64,000 bases of DNA. It comes from Cordylochernes scorpioides (taxonomy: Eukaryota > Arthropoda > Arachnida > Pseudoscorpiones > Chernetidae). The notes beneath the pieces are model-generated. The model was not told where the DNA came from, searched no databases, and worked only from the letters and a program-made list of their open reading frames with translations. Positions 63,875 through 64,000 of the stretch are shown here, one piece after another. The translations under genes were made by a program, and so were the position numbers. Each line of letters begins with the position of its first letter. Within the stretch, counting starts at the first letter, position 1. The stretch is taken from assembly GCA_030710605.1 (NCBI GenBank), contig CP092882.1:19540446-19604445 (forward strand), given 5' to 3'.

Positions 63875-64000
63875 GTGAAAAGAGAAGGGCGTGGCTTCCA
63901 GGATGACATCATCGGGACAATACCCAATCATCATTTATCTAAAGACGGGAAATTCCCGCCGAAAAATAAACATTCCCCTCGAGCCAATAAAAAATTCACG
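63875..64000. promoter_or_regulatory. Promoter-like site cluster at window edge
   Basis: Within 110 bp: GGGCGTGGC (KLF/Sp1-like), GATGACATCATC (CRE/AP-1-like), CCCAATCAT, a palindromic GGGAAATTCCC (kappaB-like) and AGCCAATAA. Base composition is less AT-rich than the flanks. Suggestive only; the gene it might serve would lie beyond the window. Confidence 0.3.

Overview
This is a 64 kb piece of an AT-rich (roughly 30% GC by eye) animal nuclear genome, most likely an invertebrate and plausibly an arthropod. The evidence is the crowd of Tc1/mariner, pogo, Helitron, LINE, tRNA-SINE and Penelope-like (PLE) remnants, the long mono- and dinucleotide tracts, and the lack of prokaryote-like gene packing. 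I cannot name the species. No intact host protein-coding gene is visible. The window reads as intergenic or, perhaps, as the inside of one or more very long introns; two 12-nt candidate microexons on the + strand (48776-48787 and 49878-49889) favour the intron reading.

Layout. 0-8 kb: terminal fragments of a Tc1-type family, a PLE palindrome nested in one of them (1275-1634), a broken Tc1 transposase (1911-2700, - strand), further palindromic PLE-type insertions, and a broken mariner (5832-7039) carrying a 200-bp MITE. 8.07-10.36 kb: a minisatellite of 39 monomers of exactly 58 bp. 10.4-22 kb: SINEs, a PLE inserted in a SINE (13599-13844), a complete small Helitron (16120-16477), a LINE 3' end, and several palindromes. 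22-36 kb: dense copies of a short family I call H, pogo-like MITEs, hammerhead-bearing family D, LINE and SINE pieces. 36-46 kb: a decayed cysteine-rich ORF, a 1.3-kb pyrimidine-rich degenerate repeat, a SINE with a 232-bp retro-insert, and very AT-rich DNA. 46.8-48.1 kb: a PLE coding for a GIY-YIG endonuclease, arranged as a 591-bp-arm inverted repeat. 48.1-60 kb: sparse repeats, candidate microexons, palindromes and one possible exon. 60.4-62.3 kb: a second tandem array (about 160 bp x 12). 62.3-64 kb: GA and poly-G tracts, H-family palindromes, and a promoter-like stretch at the right edge.

The most striking signal is a set of short non-autonomous PLE-type insertions from several unrelated sequence families (A, B, C, and probably D, E and H) that share one architecture: a target duplication of about 12 bp, a conserved non-palindromic tail of about 27-33 nt on one side, and a terminal-repeat unit either single or as two head-to-head arms. 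In family A the arm carries a well-formed minimal hammerhead ribozyme; family D has another hammerhead core. Family C is tied to the GIY-YIG endonuclease copy by shared arm and tail sequence. Family H, with about 16 loci, carries the hammerhead core strings in permuted order inside a CTGGC/GCCAG stem and also forms palindromes flanked by direct repeats. All coordinates and alignments were read by eye; no search or folding program was run.
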